Shown piece after piece: positions 26,087-34,555 of a stretch of DNA of 64,000 bases. Source of the stretch: Ruegeria_B marisflavi (GTDB lineage Bacteria > Pseudomonadota > Alphaproteobacteria > Rhodobacterales > Rhodobacteraceae); assembly GCF_025673445.1 (NCBI RefSeq), contig NZ_JAOVQN010000001.1, forward strand, positions 62,001 to 126,000, in the 5' to 3' direction. Both the position numbers and the translations under genes were made by a program. The notes under the pieces are model-generated. The model was not told the origin of the DNA and ran no database searches. It worked only from the letters and a program-made list of their open reading frames with translations. The stretch's first letter is position 1; each line of letters opens with the position of its first letter.

Positions 26087-29000
26087 ATGGCATCATACAA
26101 CGCACGCAGTCGGGATCCGCTTCTGGACAGCAACCTGCAAGCCGCGATTGAGCGGCGCGGGAAAGAGTTGCTGGGTATCGCGCTGATCGTTCTGGGTCTG
26201 GCTGCGGCCGCGATGGTCGGCTCTTACACGCCGGATGATCCGAACTGGATGGTCTCGACCGAGGCGCCGGTGCAAAACTGGACCGGCCGTTTCGGCGCCT
26301 CGATCGCTGCGCCTCTCTTCATGATCGTCGGCTGGGGTAGCTGGGGCCTGCCGCTGGTGCTGATCGCGTGGGGCATGCGCTTTGCCGTGCATCGGGGCGA
26401 GGATCGCGCCATCGCCCGCCTGATCTTCATGCCGATCTGGATCGCCGTCGTGTCGATTTATGCTGCCACCCTGGTTCCTGGCCCGGAATGGCGCGCCACC
26501 CACAGCTTTGGCTTGGGCGGCCTGTTCGGCGACACGGTGATGGGCGCGATGCTTACGCTGGTACCGGTCGGATCACATCTCATGGTCAAGCTGACCTCGC
26601 TGACCATGGCGGCGGTAATGCTGACGCTTGGCGTCTTCGTGTTGGGCTTTACCTGGCCCGAGGTCAAGCAGGGCGCCCGTCGCGTCCTGGTGGGGCTGAT
26701 CCTGATGTATGGCGGGCTGATGACCCTGCTGGGCCGCAGCGCGACCGCCTCGCTCAGCGCGGCGCGGGCCTACAAGGAAACCCGCTCCGAACGCCGCGCG
26801 TCCGCGCGCCTGGCCGCGCGGGATGCCGCTGTGCTGGCCGCTCAGGAATACCCCGAGGAAGAAGAACTGGTCGAAGATCTGCCGCCACCCTCGGCTGCGG
26901 CTCAGAAACCCTCGTTGCTGGCCCGTATGCCGGCGCTGATCCGTCGGCCCGAACCGATGCCGCAACCCGAATTGATCGAACCCATGCCGGTCAAAGGATA
27001 CGATACCATGCCCGGTGCCGACCGCATCCAGACCAAGATCGCGGCCGCCGTCCGCAGTCGCAAGGAGGCGACCGGCGTAGTCGCTCCCGTACCCGATCCG
27101 GCCCGTCCACTGACCAAAGGTCGGGGCCGCGGTCCGGACCCGCTTGTCTTTGACATCAACCTTCACGGCAGCCTTCCGGCCGAACCACCTGTAACCGCAC
27201 GCGCTGCGCAGGCTCGCACCATGCCCGTCGAACCGCAGGTTCGCGCTGCATCGGCCGAACCGCAGGTTCGCGCTGCATCGGCCGAACCGCAGGTTCGCGC
27301 TGCATCGGCCGAACCGCAGGTTCGTGCCAGCATCGACTCGCAGGTGCGCGCCGCGCCCATGCCGGTACAGCCCCCGCGCCATGCCGAACCGGTTCTGATG
27401 CCCGAATGGGTCGAGGACGAGGTGACCGATCACTTCGATGCCTTCGAAGCGGCTGATCACGTCCCCGCGGAACCCTTGCCACAAGCACATTCGCAGGCGC
27501 ACCAGCCCGCGCCGCAGCCGATGGCAAACATTCCCACCGCGCAGCCGCGCAAGGCTGTGGTTGAACAGCCTCTGCGTCGCAACTTCGCGCCCTCTCGTCG
27601 TGCCCAGGCCGAAGCTCAGCCTGCACTCGCCTTCGACGACCGAGCCGCGGCCTTTGAACTACCGCCGCTCAGCCTGCTGACCAGCCCGGCCAACATCCAG
27701 CGTCACCATCTCAGCGACGAGGCGCTCGAAGAAAACGCGCGCATGCTGGAAAACGTGCTGGACGACTATGGCGTCAAGGGCGAGATCGTCTCGGTCCGCC
27801 CCGGTCCCGTTGTCACAATGTACGAACTGGAACCGGCGCCGGGTCTCAAGGCCAGCCGCGTCATCGGTCTGGCCGACGATATCGCGCGCTCGATGTCGGC
27901 GCTTTCGGCGCGGGTCTCGACCGTGCCGGGCCGTTCGGTCATCGGTATCGAACTGCCCAACGAACACCGCGAAAAGGTGGTGCTGCGTGAAATCCTCGCC
28001 AGCCGCGATTTCGGCGACAGCAACATGAGTCTGCCGCTGGCGTTGGGCAAGGACATCGGCGGCGACTCGGTGGTGGCCAACCTCGCCAAGATGCCCCACT
28101 TGCTGATCGCGGGCACCACCGGTTCGGGTAAATCGGTGGCGATCAACACCATGATCCTCAGTCTGCTCTACAAGCTGACGCCGGCCGAATGCCGGCTGAT
28201 CATGATCGACCCCAAGATGCTGGAACTCTCTGTCTATGACGGTATCCCGCATCTCCTCTCCCCCGTGGTGACCGACCCGAAAAAGGCCGTCGTCGCCCTG
28301 AAATGGGTGGTGGGCGAGATGGAGGACCGCTATCGCAAGATGTCCAAGATGGGAGTCCGCAATATCGAGGGCTACAACGGCCGCGTCCGCGAGGCGCTGG
28401 CCAAGGGCGAAATGTTCAGCCGCACGGTGCAGACCGGCTTTGACGACGAAACCGGCGAACCGGTGTTCGAGACCGAGGAATTCCAGCCCATCCCGCTGCC
28501 CTATATCGTGGTTATCGTCGACGAGATGGCTGACCTGATGATGGTCGCGGGCAAAGAGATCGAGGCCTGCATCCAGCGTCTGGCCCAGATGGCGCGCGCC
28601 TCGGGCATTCACCTGATCATGGCCACCCAGCGCCCCTCGGTCGATGTGATTACCGGCACGATCAAGGCCAACTTCCCCACCCGGATCTCCTTCCAGGTGA
28701 CGTCAAAGATCGACAGCCGCACCATCCTGGGCGAGATGGGCGCCGAACAGCTCTTGGGCCAGGGCGACATGCTCTACATGGCGGGTGGCGCCAAGATCAC
28801 CCGCTGTCACGGTCCCTTTGTCAGCGATGAAGAGGTCGAAGAAATCGTCAACCATCTGAAACAGTTCGGCCCGCCCGACTATATCGGTGGCGTGGTCGAA
28901 GGCCCGGACGAGGACAAGGCCGACAATATTGACGCCGTGCTGGGGCTGAACACCGGCGGCAACACCGAGGGCGAGGACGCGCTTTACGACGCCGCCGTGG

Positions 29001-29167
29001 CCATCGTGATCAAGGACCGCAAGTGCTCGACTTCCTACATTCAGCGGAAACTCGCCATCGGCTACAACAAAGCCGCGCGCCTGGTCGAGCAGATGGAGGA
29101 CGAAGGCGTTGTTTCACAGGCCAATCATGTGGGCAAACGCGAAATCCTGGTGCCGGAACAGGGGTGA
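26087..29167 (+). CDS. ftsK: DNA translocase FtsK
   Basis: FtsK pumps chromosome ends across the closing septum and activates XerCD recombination. The 1026-residue protein has about four membrane segments in residues 25-215, a long Pro/Glu/Ala-rich linker (about 220-540) and the AAA+ motor. The Walker A motif AGTTGSGKSVAIN is near residue 680, the Walker B motif is in VVIVDEMADLM near residue 807, and the C-terminal winged-helix gamma domain (SYIQRKLAIGYNKAARLVEQ) reads KOPS. GAGGGTAGC precedes the ATG. The linker contains an in-frame tandem repeat, listed separately. Confidence 0.96.
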   Translation: MASYNARSRDPLLDSNLQAAIERRGKELLGIALIVLGLAAAAMVGSYTPDDPNWMVSTEAPVQNWTGRFGASIAAPLFMIVGWGSWGLPLVLIAWGMRFAVHRGEDRAIARLIFMPIWIAVVSIYAATLVPGPEWRATHSFGLGGLFGDTVMGAMLTLVPVGSHLMVKLTSLTMAAVMLTLGVFVLGFTWPEVKQGARRVLVGLILMYGGLMTLLGRSATASLSAARAYKETRSERRASARLAARDAAVLAAQEYPEEEELVEDLPPPSAAAQKPSLLARMPALIRRPEPMPQPELIEPMPVKGYDTMPGADRIQTKIAAAVRSRKEATGVVAPVPDPARPLTKGRGRGPDPLVFDINLHGSLPAEPPVTARAAQARTMPVEPQVRAASAEPQVRAASAEPQVRAASAEPQVRASIDSQVRAAPMPVQPPRHAEPVLMPEWVEDEVTDHFDAFEAADHVPAEPLPQAHSQAHQPAPQPMANIPTAQPRKAVVEQPLRRNFAPSRRAQAEAQPALAFDDRAAAFELPPLSLLTSPANIQRHHLSDEALEENARMLENVLDDYGVKGEIVSVRPGPVVTMYELEPAPGLKASRVIGLADDIARSMSALSARVSTVPGRSVIGIELPNEHREKVVLREILASRDFGDSNMSLPLALGKDIGGDSVVANLAKMPHLLIAGTTGSGKSVAINTMILSLLYKLTPAECRLIMIDPKMLELSVYDGIPHLLSPVVTDPKKAVVALKWVVGEMEDRYRKMSKMGVRNIEGYNGRVREALAKGEMFSRTVQTGFDDETGEPVFETEEFQPIPLPYIVVIVDEMADLMMVAGKEIEACIQRLAQMARASGIHLIMATQRPSVDVITGTIKANFPTRISFQVTSKIDSRTILGEMGAEQLLGQGDMLYMAGGAKITRCHGPFVSDEEVEEIVNHLKQFGPPDYIGGVVEGPDEDKADNIDAVLGLNTGGNTEGEDALYDAAVAIVIKDRKCSTSYIQRKLAIGYNKAARLVEQMEDEGVVSQANHVGKREILVPEQG
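27230..27324 (+). repeat. 27-bp tandem repeat inside the ftsK linker
   Basis: Three identical 27-base units starting GAACCGCAGGTTCGCGCTGC at 27230, 27257 and 27284 are followed by a 14-base partial unit. Each encodes nine residues, EPQVRAASA, so copy-number change keeps the frame. Confidence 0.95.
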
Positions 29168-29205
29168 TCTTTTCCGGCGCCCGGCGAATGCTTATCTGAG
29201 GTGAC

Positions 29206-29802
29206 ATGAAACGGATTGCACTCGCTCTTGCGCTGACCCTGGTCGCGCCGGCGGCCTGGGCGGCGGACAAGCTGCCTCTGGCTGAGATCTCGACCTATCT
29301 GAACGGCCTGAAAACCGTTCAGACCACCTTTACCCAGATCAACGATGACGGCTCGCTCAGCACCGGCAAGCTCTGGCTGCAACGGCCCGGTCGGATGCGG
29401 TTCGAGTACGACCCGCCCGATCGGTCGGTGGTGCTGGCCAAGGGCGGCACCGTGATCATCCACGACCCCAAGTCGAACCAGCCGCCGGAACAATACCCGC
29501 TGAACCGCACGCCCCTGTCGATCGTGCTGGCGCGGACGGTGGACCTGGACCGGGCTAATATGGTGGTGGGCCATGCCTTTGACGGCACCGCCACCGTTGT
29601 CACAGCACAGGATCCGGAAAACCCTGAATACGGGCGGATCGACCTCATGTTCACCGACGCGCCGGTCGAGCTGCGCAAATGGGTGATCCATGATGGCGCC
29701 GGGTCGCGCACCACGGTGATCCTCGGCCCGCTGACCAAAGGCAACAGCCTGAACCAGAACCTGTTCATCGACGGTCAGCCCGGCGTTTCCGCCAGCCGCT
29801 GA
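29206..29802 (+). CDS. lolA: Outer-membrane lipoprotein carrier protein LolA
   Basis: LolA ferries lipoproteins through the periplasm from LolCDE to the outer membrane. The 198-residue product has a signal peptide ending AAWA-AD at about residue 20 and the family's half-barrel features: QTTFTQ near residue 38, GKLWLQRPGRMRFEYDPP near residues 53-70, and a LFIDG-type end. It sits 38 bases after ftsK, the usual alphaproteobacterial order, and converges with the SLT lipoprotein gene 12 bases away. Confidence 0.92.
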   Translation: MKRIALALALTLVAPAAWAADKLPLAEISTYLNGLKTVQTTFTQINDDGSLSTGKLWLQRPGRMRFEYDPPDRSVVLAKGGTVIIHDPKSNQPPEQYPLNRTPLSIVLARTVDLDRANMVVGHAFDGTATVVTAQDPENPEYGRIDLMFTDAPVELRKWVIHDGAGSRTTVILGPLTKGNSLNQNLFIDGQPGVSASR

Positions 29803-29814
29803 CCGCCGGCCCGT

Positions 29815-30405
29815 TCAGTAGCGGAACTTGCGGCAGCTCGACAGCTGCCCGCCATACATGTCGGCCCGTGCCGCCACCTGGTCAGCAACACGCAGCAGCC
29901 ACGACTTGGCCCTGTGCGAGCCGCGCGCATATCCTGCGTGGCCTTCGTGATAAGCCAGGTACTGGTTGCGCGCGTCGGTCAGCGCGATGCCGTTTTTCTC
30001 GCGAGTCTTGTTCATGTACCAGCCGATGAAATCAGACGCGTCCTTGATCCGGTCGCGTTTGGCGCCGCGGCGCCCGGTTTCTTTGCGGTACTGATCCCAG
30101 GTGCCATCCAGCGCCTGGCTGTACCCAAAGGCGCTGCTCTGCCGCCCGACCGGAATCACCCCCAGTACGAACTGGTGCGGCGTGCGGGCATCTCTTCGAT
30201 ATCGGCTTTCGTAATAGATAGTGGACATCTGCACATGCACCGGCACGCCCCATTTGCGCTCGGTCTGCTTGAATGCCTTGATGTATTCCGGGCGCTGCGC
30301 CGCAATGCTGCACGCATCGTCCAGGTTGCTGGGCGGCGCCTTGGACCCGCCACTACACGAGCCAAGCACCAGCACTGCCGCCAGTGTAAACAGAGATCTG
30401 CTCAT
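29815..30405 (-). CDS. SLT-domain lipoprotein (putative lytic transglycosylase)
   Basis: The 196-residue protein has a signal peptide and lipobox VLGSC, with the lipidated cysteine at residue 17. A lysozyme-like domain follows: IYYESRYRRD near residue 63 supplies the catalytic glutamate, FGYSQALDGTWDQYR near residue 93 is the motif II region, and YLAYHEGHAGY near residue 149 is motif III. It should cut peptidoglycan between MurNAc and GlcNAc from the membrane surface. The catalytic Glu is kept. No partner gene is evident. Confidence 0.86.
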   Translation of the reverse strand: MSRSLFTLAAVLVLGSCSGGSKAPPSNLDDACSIAAQRPEYIKAFKQTERKWGVPVHVQMSTIYYESRYRRDARTPHQFVLGVIPVGRQSSAFGYSQALDGTWDQYRKETGRRGAKRDRIKDASDFIGWYMNKTREKNGIALTDARNQYLAYHEGHAGYARGSHRAKSWLLRVADQVAARADMYGGQLSSCRKFRY

Positions 30406-30466
30406 CTGCCTCTTGCCTTTTTTCTTGTATTCTAACGCATCCGACGACGCGATGGAATCACATTCG

Positions 30467-31348
30467 CTAGAGCACCAGCGCCAGAACCAGCGGCAAGGCG
30501 GCGACCGAAATCAGGGTCGAGACCATGACCATACCGGCCACCGCATCGGCATCCGCCTCGAACCTTTCGGCCAGCATATAGGACGTGACTGCAACTGGCG
30601 TGCACATCTGCACCACCAGCACGCCGAACGCGACGCCTTCCAGGCCCATGCCCAGCGCCACCGCCCAGCCCAGTGCGAGACACAGCGCCAGCTTGACCAG
30701 CGACAGGATCACCGCACGCGACACCTTGTGCGTGCTTAGCCGGGCAATCGCCACGCCCAGCGTGATCAGCATGAGCGGCACCGCCATCTGCCCGATCAGC
30801 TCCATCGCATTGGTCAGAAACCGCGGCGTCTGCCAGCCCTGCCACAGGAACAGAGCGCCAAGCAGCGTCGACCAGACCATCGGCTCGCGCACCACCTTGG
30901 CCAGTGATCCGCGTCCCGCAACCACGTGGATACCATAGGAAAACGACCAAAGCGCCGAGACCGAGAAGAACACGATGGCATAGCCCAGCCCGGTCTCGCC
31001 AAAGGCAAAGATGCACAGCGGCAGGCCCAGATTGCCGGTATTGCCGAACACAAGCGGCGGCAGATAGGTCCGCCGGTCCAGCCCCAGGGCGCGCAGGCCC
31101 AGTTCGACGACCAGCGACAACACCAGGACCACGCCGATCACCGCCACCGCAAAACGAACCAGGTCGCCGCCGGGGATCTCGGTCTTGATCAAGGCTGTGA
31201 AGATCAGGCAGGGCACAGCAAGCGTCGTGGCCAGCCGGGTAACGAACTGGGTGCGGTACTCGAACCCCATCCGGACCCAGCCAAACCCGACCGCCGCCAG
31301 CAGAAACACGGGCGCCACGATCTCGATCACTGTCACGGTAAGGTTCAC
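30467..31348 (-). CDS. AEC-family transporter
   Basis: The 293-residue protein is almost wholly hydrophobic, with about ten membrane segments split by a short loop, and contains the family's FGNTGNLGLPL near residue 101 and a VTSYMLAE region near residue 255. Auxin-efflux-carrier family members in bacteria export or take up organic acids such as malate; the substrate is unknown here. The start is GTG at 31348 after GGGAA. It is divergent from hspQ. Confidence 0.87.
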   Translation of the reverse strand: MNLTVTVIEIVAPVFLLAAVGFGWVRMGFEYRTQFVTRLATTLAVPCLIFTALIKTEIPGGDLVRFAVAVIGVVLVLSLVVELGLRALGLDRRTYLPPLVFGNTGNLGLPLCIFAFGETGLGYAIVFFSVSALWSFSYGIHVVAGRGSLAKVVREPMVWSTLLGALFLWQGWQTPRFLTNAMELIGQMAVPLMLITLGVAIARLSTHKVSRAVILSLVKLALCLALGWAVALGMGLEGVAFGVLVVQMCTPVAVTSYMLAERFEADADAVAGMVMVSTLISVAALPLVLALVL

Positions 31349-31432
31349 AGACTGTTTCCCTTAATTTTCGATCAATTGTTGGACATGGACGGGTGATTAG
31401 CGGTACAAGCAATGCTCAGGGGCTGAAAGACA

Positions 31433-31759
31433 ATGTTGAAAACGCACGCCAAATATCATTTGGGGCAAGTGGTGCGCCATCGGAAACACCCGTTTCGCGG
31501 TGTGATTTTCGATGTCGACCCGGAATTTGCCAACACCGAAGAGTGGTACCAGGCCATCCCCGAGGATAGCCGGCCGCTGAAGAACCAGCCGTTCTATCAT
31601 CTTCTGGCCGAGAACGATCAAAGCTATTACGTGGCTTATGTCTCCGAACAGAACCTCGTTGTGGACTATTCCGGCGAACCGGTGGACCACCCGGACATTC
31701 CCGACATGTTCGGGCCGTTCCAGGATGGCGCCTATCCCTTGCATTTCCAGTTGAACTGA
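31433..31759 (+). CDS. hspQ: Heat-shock protein HspQ
   Basis: HspQ is a small DNA-binding/Lon-linked specificity factor of the heat-shock response. The 108-residue product carries the family features: KYHLGQVVRHRKHPFRGVIFDVDPEF at residues 7-32 (in two adjoining motifs), NQPFYHLLAEND near residue 51, and YVAYVSEQNL near residue 66. No heat-shock sigma-factor promoter was recognised in the 84 bases upstream. A hairpin follows the stop codon. Confidence 0.92.
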   Translation: MLKTHAKYHLGQVVRHRKHPFRGVIFDVDPEFANTEEWYQAIPEDSRPLKNQPFYHLLAENDQSYYVAYVSEQNLVVDYSGEPVDHPDIPDMFGPFQDGAYPLHFQLN

Positions 31760-31782
31760 TCCTGCCCGTCTGCCGGGCAGGA
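31760..31782. terminator. Hairpin between convergent hspQ and the gamma-glutamyltransferase gene
   Basis: TCCTGCCCG/CGGGCAGGA forms a perfect 9-bp stem with a 5-base loop directly after the hspQ stop. It is followed on the plus strand by CCGTTTCAA, so the T-run is weak. It may serve both converging genes. Confidence 0.55.
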
Positions 31783-31787
31783 CCGTT

Positions 31788-33365
31788 TCAATAGCCCAGC
31801 GCACAGCCGTCCTTGCGCGGATCGCTGCCCGCTGTCAGCACCCCGTCAGCCCCGATTCGAATCGCCTGCGCGCCGCCCAGCGGTTCTTCAGGGATGATCA
31901 CCTTATGGCCCATCCCGGCCAGCGCCCGCCGCACGTCATCGGAATAGCCGCGTTCAACCTTCAACACCCCCGCATCGGCAAAGGCGCGCGGCATGTCGAT
32001 GGCGGCCTGCGGATCCATCCCGAAATCCACCAGGTTCGAGGTGAACCGCGCGTGCCCGGTCGGCTGATAGGCGCCGCCCATCACGCCAAAGGGCATCTCG
32101 ACCCGGCCATCCCGGCACAGCATGCCCGGAATGATCGTGTGCATCGGCCGCTTGCCGCCCGCCATCTCGTTCGGGTGGCCCTCCTTCAACGTGAATCCCG
32201 CGCCCCGGTTCTGCATCAGGATGCCGAATTTCTCCGACGCGATGCCCGAACCGAAGCCGTGGTAGATGGAATAGATCAGCGACACCGCCATCCGGTCGCG
32301 ATCGACCACGGTGATATAGATCGTGTCCTTGTGCACCGCCTCGGTCAGCGGCGCGGCGGCAGCCATGGCGCGCTTCGGGTCGATCAGCGCCGCCAGCCGC
32401 GCCGCCGTTTCCGGCGCCAGCATGTGATCCAGACGCGTGGTGTGGTCCGGGTCGGCAATGAACCGGTTACGGGCGTCATAGGCCAGCTTGGCGGCCTCGG
32501 CCTCGATATGAATGCGCTGGGCGCCCAGCGGGTCCATTCCGGCAATGTCGAAATGTGACAGGATGTTCAGCATCAGGATCGCCGTCAAGCCCTGGCCGTT
32601 GGGCGGATGCTCGACCAGGTCGACCGCGCCATAAGATCCCGCCACCGGATCGGTAGGGGTACAGGCGGTGGCGGCGAAATCCTCGACCGTATGCACCCCA
32701 CCCAGCGCGTTCAGCGCGGCGACCATGTCCTCGGCCACTTCGCCGGTGTAAAACGCATCGCGGCCATCGCGCGCGATCCGGCGCAGCACCTCTGCTTGCC
32801 CGGGTGCTGCAAACATCTGCCCCGGTTTCGGGATCGTGCCACCGGGCAGGAACCAGTCCAGCGCCGCGCCCTGCAACACCTCGGCATCGCTGACCCAGTC
32901 GGCGGCGACCCGCTGGGCAACGGGCACGCCCGCCTCGGCATAGCGGATCGCCGGGTCCAGCACCGCGTCGAGCCCGATGCGCCCCTCGGTCTCACACAGA
33001 TGACAGAACGCGTCGATGGCGCCGGGTATGGTGACCGCCTCGGGCCCGGTCAGCGGCACCGCCGCCAGCCCCCGCGCCCGCAGCGCGGCGGCGCTGGCCG
33101 CCGCAGGCGCTCGGCCCGACCCGTTCATCGCCCGCACCGTGGTTTCGCCGGGCCGGTTGTAAAGCACGAAACAGTCGCCGCCGATCCCGGTCATCTGCGG
33201 CTCGCAAATGCCCAGCAGAACAGCGCCCGCAATCGCCGCATCCATCGCATTGCCGCCGCGTTTCAGGGTTTCGATCGCCGTCTGGGCCGCCAACGGGTGC
33301 GAGGTGGCGCACATTCCGGTTGTCGCAAAAACCGGTGATCGGCCGGGCAAGTGAAAGTCGCGCAT
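31788..33365 (-). CDS. Gamma-glutamyltransferase-family protein
   Basis: An Ntn-hydrolase that self-cleaves before a threonine to make two subunits and acts on glutathione or similar gamma-glutamyl amides. The 525-residue product shows GGNAMDAAIA near residue 38, GIGGDCF near residue 60, and a catalytic threonine candidate T348 in KDTIYITVVD, with MGGAYQPTGHA further on. The pattern fits the YwrD-like branch. No signal peptide is visible, so a cytoplasmic location is likely. The ATG at 33365 follows AAGGAG; an upstream TTG was rejected. The 270 bases before it are structured non-coding DNA. Confidence 0.87.
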   Translation of the reverse strand: MRDFHLPGRSPVFATTGMCATSHPLAAQTAIETLKRGGNAMDAAIAGAVLLGICEPQMTGIGGDCFVLYNRPGETTVRAMNGSGRAPAAASAAALRARGLAAVPLTGPEAVTIPGAIDAFCHLCETEGRIGLDAVLDPAIRYAEAGVPVAQRVAADWVSDAEVLQGAALDWFLPGGTIPKPGQMFAAPGQAEVLRRIARDGRDAFYTGEVAEDMVAALNALGGVHTVEDFAATACTPTDPVAGSYGAVDLVEHPPNGQGLTAILMLNILSHFDIAGMDPLGAQRIHIEAEAAKLAYDARNRFIADPDHTTRLDHMLAPETAARLAALIDPKRAMAAAAPLTEAVHKDTIYITVVDRDRMAVSLIYSIYHGFGSGIASEKFGILMQNRGAGFTLKEGHPNEMAGGKRPMHTIIPGMLCRDGRVEMPFGVMGGAYQPTGHARFTSNLVDFGMDPQAAIDMPRAFADAGVLKVERGYSDDVRRALAGMGHKVIIPEEPLGGAQAIRIGADGVLTAGSDPRKDGCALGY

Positions 33366-33383
33366 CGGGTTGGTCTCCTTCAA

Positions 33384-33653
33384 GTCCTGCCGACACTAGT
33401 CTGGGCGCGGCCGAAGTCCAATCCGAATGGCAATCCGATCCGTTTGCGGATCGACAGGTCGGAAAACAAAAAATGGGAAAGGGCGCAGAGGCGGCCTGCC
33501 ACTGGCAAGTAGTCCTCGACGTTGCGCACTGGGTGGGGGCTGTAACGCGCAACGTCGAGGGAAGCCATATGCAGCTACAGGTTCTGTATGTCCCGGCATT
33601 GCGGCGTGATTTCGGATCAATTGCGGCCAGATTTGGGCATTTCCCAATTTCCG
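33384..33653. other. Structured intergenic region between the ATPase and gamma-glutamyltransferase genes
   Basis: This 270-base gap contains a long inverted repeat, CCTCGACGTTGCGC at 33514-33527 and its exact complement at 33547-33560, around a 19-base loop. A second hairpin, CGATCCG-TTTG-CGGATCG, lies at 33436-33453. Read leftward, the large hairpin is followed by TTGCCAGTGGCAGG and then a T-rich run near 33460-33475. No convincing protein gene is present; a small RNA, a terminator set or an old insertion scar would all fit. Confidence 0.6.
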
Positions 33654-34097
33654 TCAGGCATCCGGCTTTTCCGGCAGGTCGAACCTGAGCCACAGCAAGT
33701 TCTTGTCGCCGCGGCGTTCGTATCTGATCTCGCTCGCCAACTGTCGAATCAGGAACCAGCCGAATCCTCCCTCGGGCAGGTCCGCCGGTTCGGCGGGTTC
33801 GCCGTTTGGCAGGTCGCCGCCCGGCATCGGGCGGCCACGGTCGTGAATGCGAATCTCCAGCCGATCGGCGCGCAGATGACAAGTCACATGGATCCGTCCC
33901 GACTCGACACCCGCATAGGCATGTTCGACCACGTTGTTGATCGCCTCGGCCAGCGCGATCTCGACATCGCCGGTTCGCTCTTCCGAAATCCCTTGCTGGC
34001 GAAGTTGTCCGGCAATGGCACAGATTCCGTCGCGGGCTTCCAGATCGTTGGCGCTGAAAGTCACGAGGAACCCTGCCCGATCCGTATCCAGGTTCAC
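33654..34097 (-). CDS. RsbW/SpoIIAB-like anti-sigma ATPase
   Basis: The 147-residue protein is a GHKL-type ATPase alone, like the kinases that bind sigma factors and phosphorylate STAS antagonists. The N-box EAINNVVEHAY is near residue 51, the G1 box IHDRGRPMP near residue 84 and the G2 box GGFGWFLIRQL near residue 109. The start is GTG, preceded by GGGGAG. It lies 21 bases after the STAS gene on the same strand, so the pair should form a partner-switch. Its sigma-factor or other target is not in the window. Confidence 0.85.
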   Translation of the reverse strand: MNLDTDRAGFLVTFSANDLEARDGICAIAGQLRQQGISEERTGDVEIALAEAINNVVEHAYAGVESGRIHVTCHLRADRLEIRIHDRGRPMPGGDLPNGEPAEPADLPEGGFGWFLIRQLASEIRYERRGDKNLLWLRFDLPEKPDA

Positions 34098-34118
34098 GCT
34101 GTCATTCTCCCCAACAGG

Positions 34119-34457
34119 TCACTTTTGCCGCGCGGTCAAGGCCTCGTCGAGCGTGGCAAAAAGGTTGAAGACGGTATCCATGCGGGTCAGGCGGAACACC
34201 TTGTCAACCACCGGCGTCAGGCCCGCCAGTTCCAGCCGCCGGTCGCCGCCCAACTGCTTCATCGACGCAACGATGGCTCCCAGCCCGCTGGAATCGATGA
34301 ACTTCACCTGCGACAGATCCAGCACCACCCGCTGCGGTCCGGCTTCGGTTTCGCTGCGCATGTCCTCCTTGAACTGGATCGCCATCGCTGCGTCGATCCG
34401 CTCGACATTGACGGCAATGATCCGTGTGTCACCGGAATCGGTACTGGTCAGACACAT
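34119..34457 (-). CDS. STAS-domain anti-sigma factor antagonist
   Basis: A 112-residue SpoIIAA/RsbV-like protein. The phosphorylation site is in KFIDSSGLGAIV near residue 62, where the second serine is the usual acceptor. It would bind and neutralise the neighbouring ATPase when unphosphorylated. The ATG at 34457 is backed by GGAGGGGGAG; the frame extends 25 codons upstream without support. It is divergent from the thiolase gene. Confidence 0.87.
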   Translation of the reverse strand: MCLTSTDSGDTRIIAVNVERIDAAMAIQFKEDMRSETEAGPQRVVLDLSQVKFIDSSGLGAIVASMKQLGGDRRLELAGLTPVVDKVFRLTRMDTVFNLFATLDEALTARQK

Positions 34458-34555
34458 ACTCCCCCTCCTCGGGTGGCTACTTTTCGCCGCACGAGGGTAG
34501 ACGGCAATTCTTACCATTCGGTATTCAGGCACAGAGCTTTCCTCAGGAGGACAGG

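Noticed and set aside
27230..27324. CRISPR-like array of 27-bp units
   Set aside because: Units are directly adjacent with no spacers and sit in frame inside ftsK; it is a coding tandem repeat.
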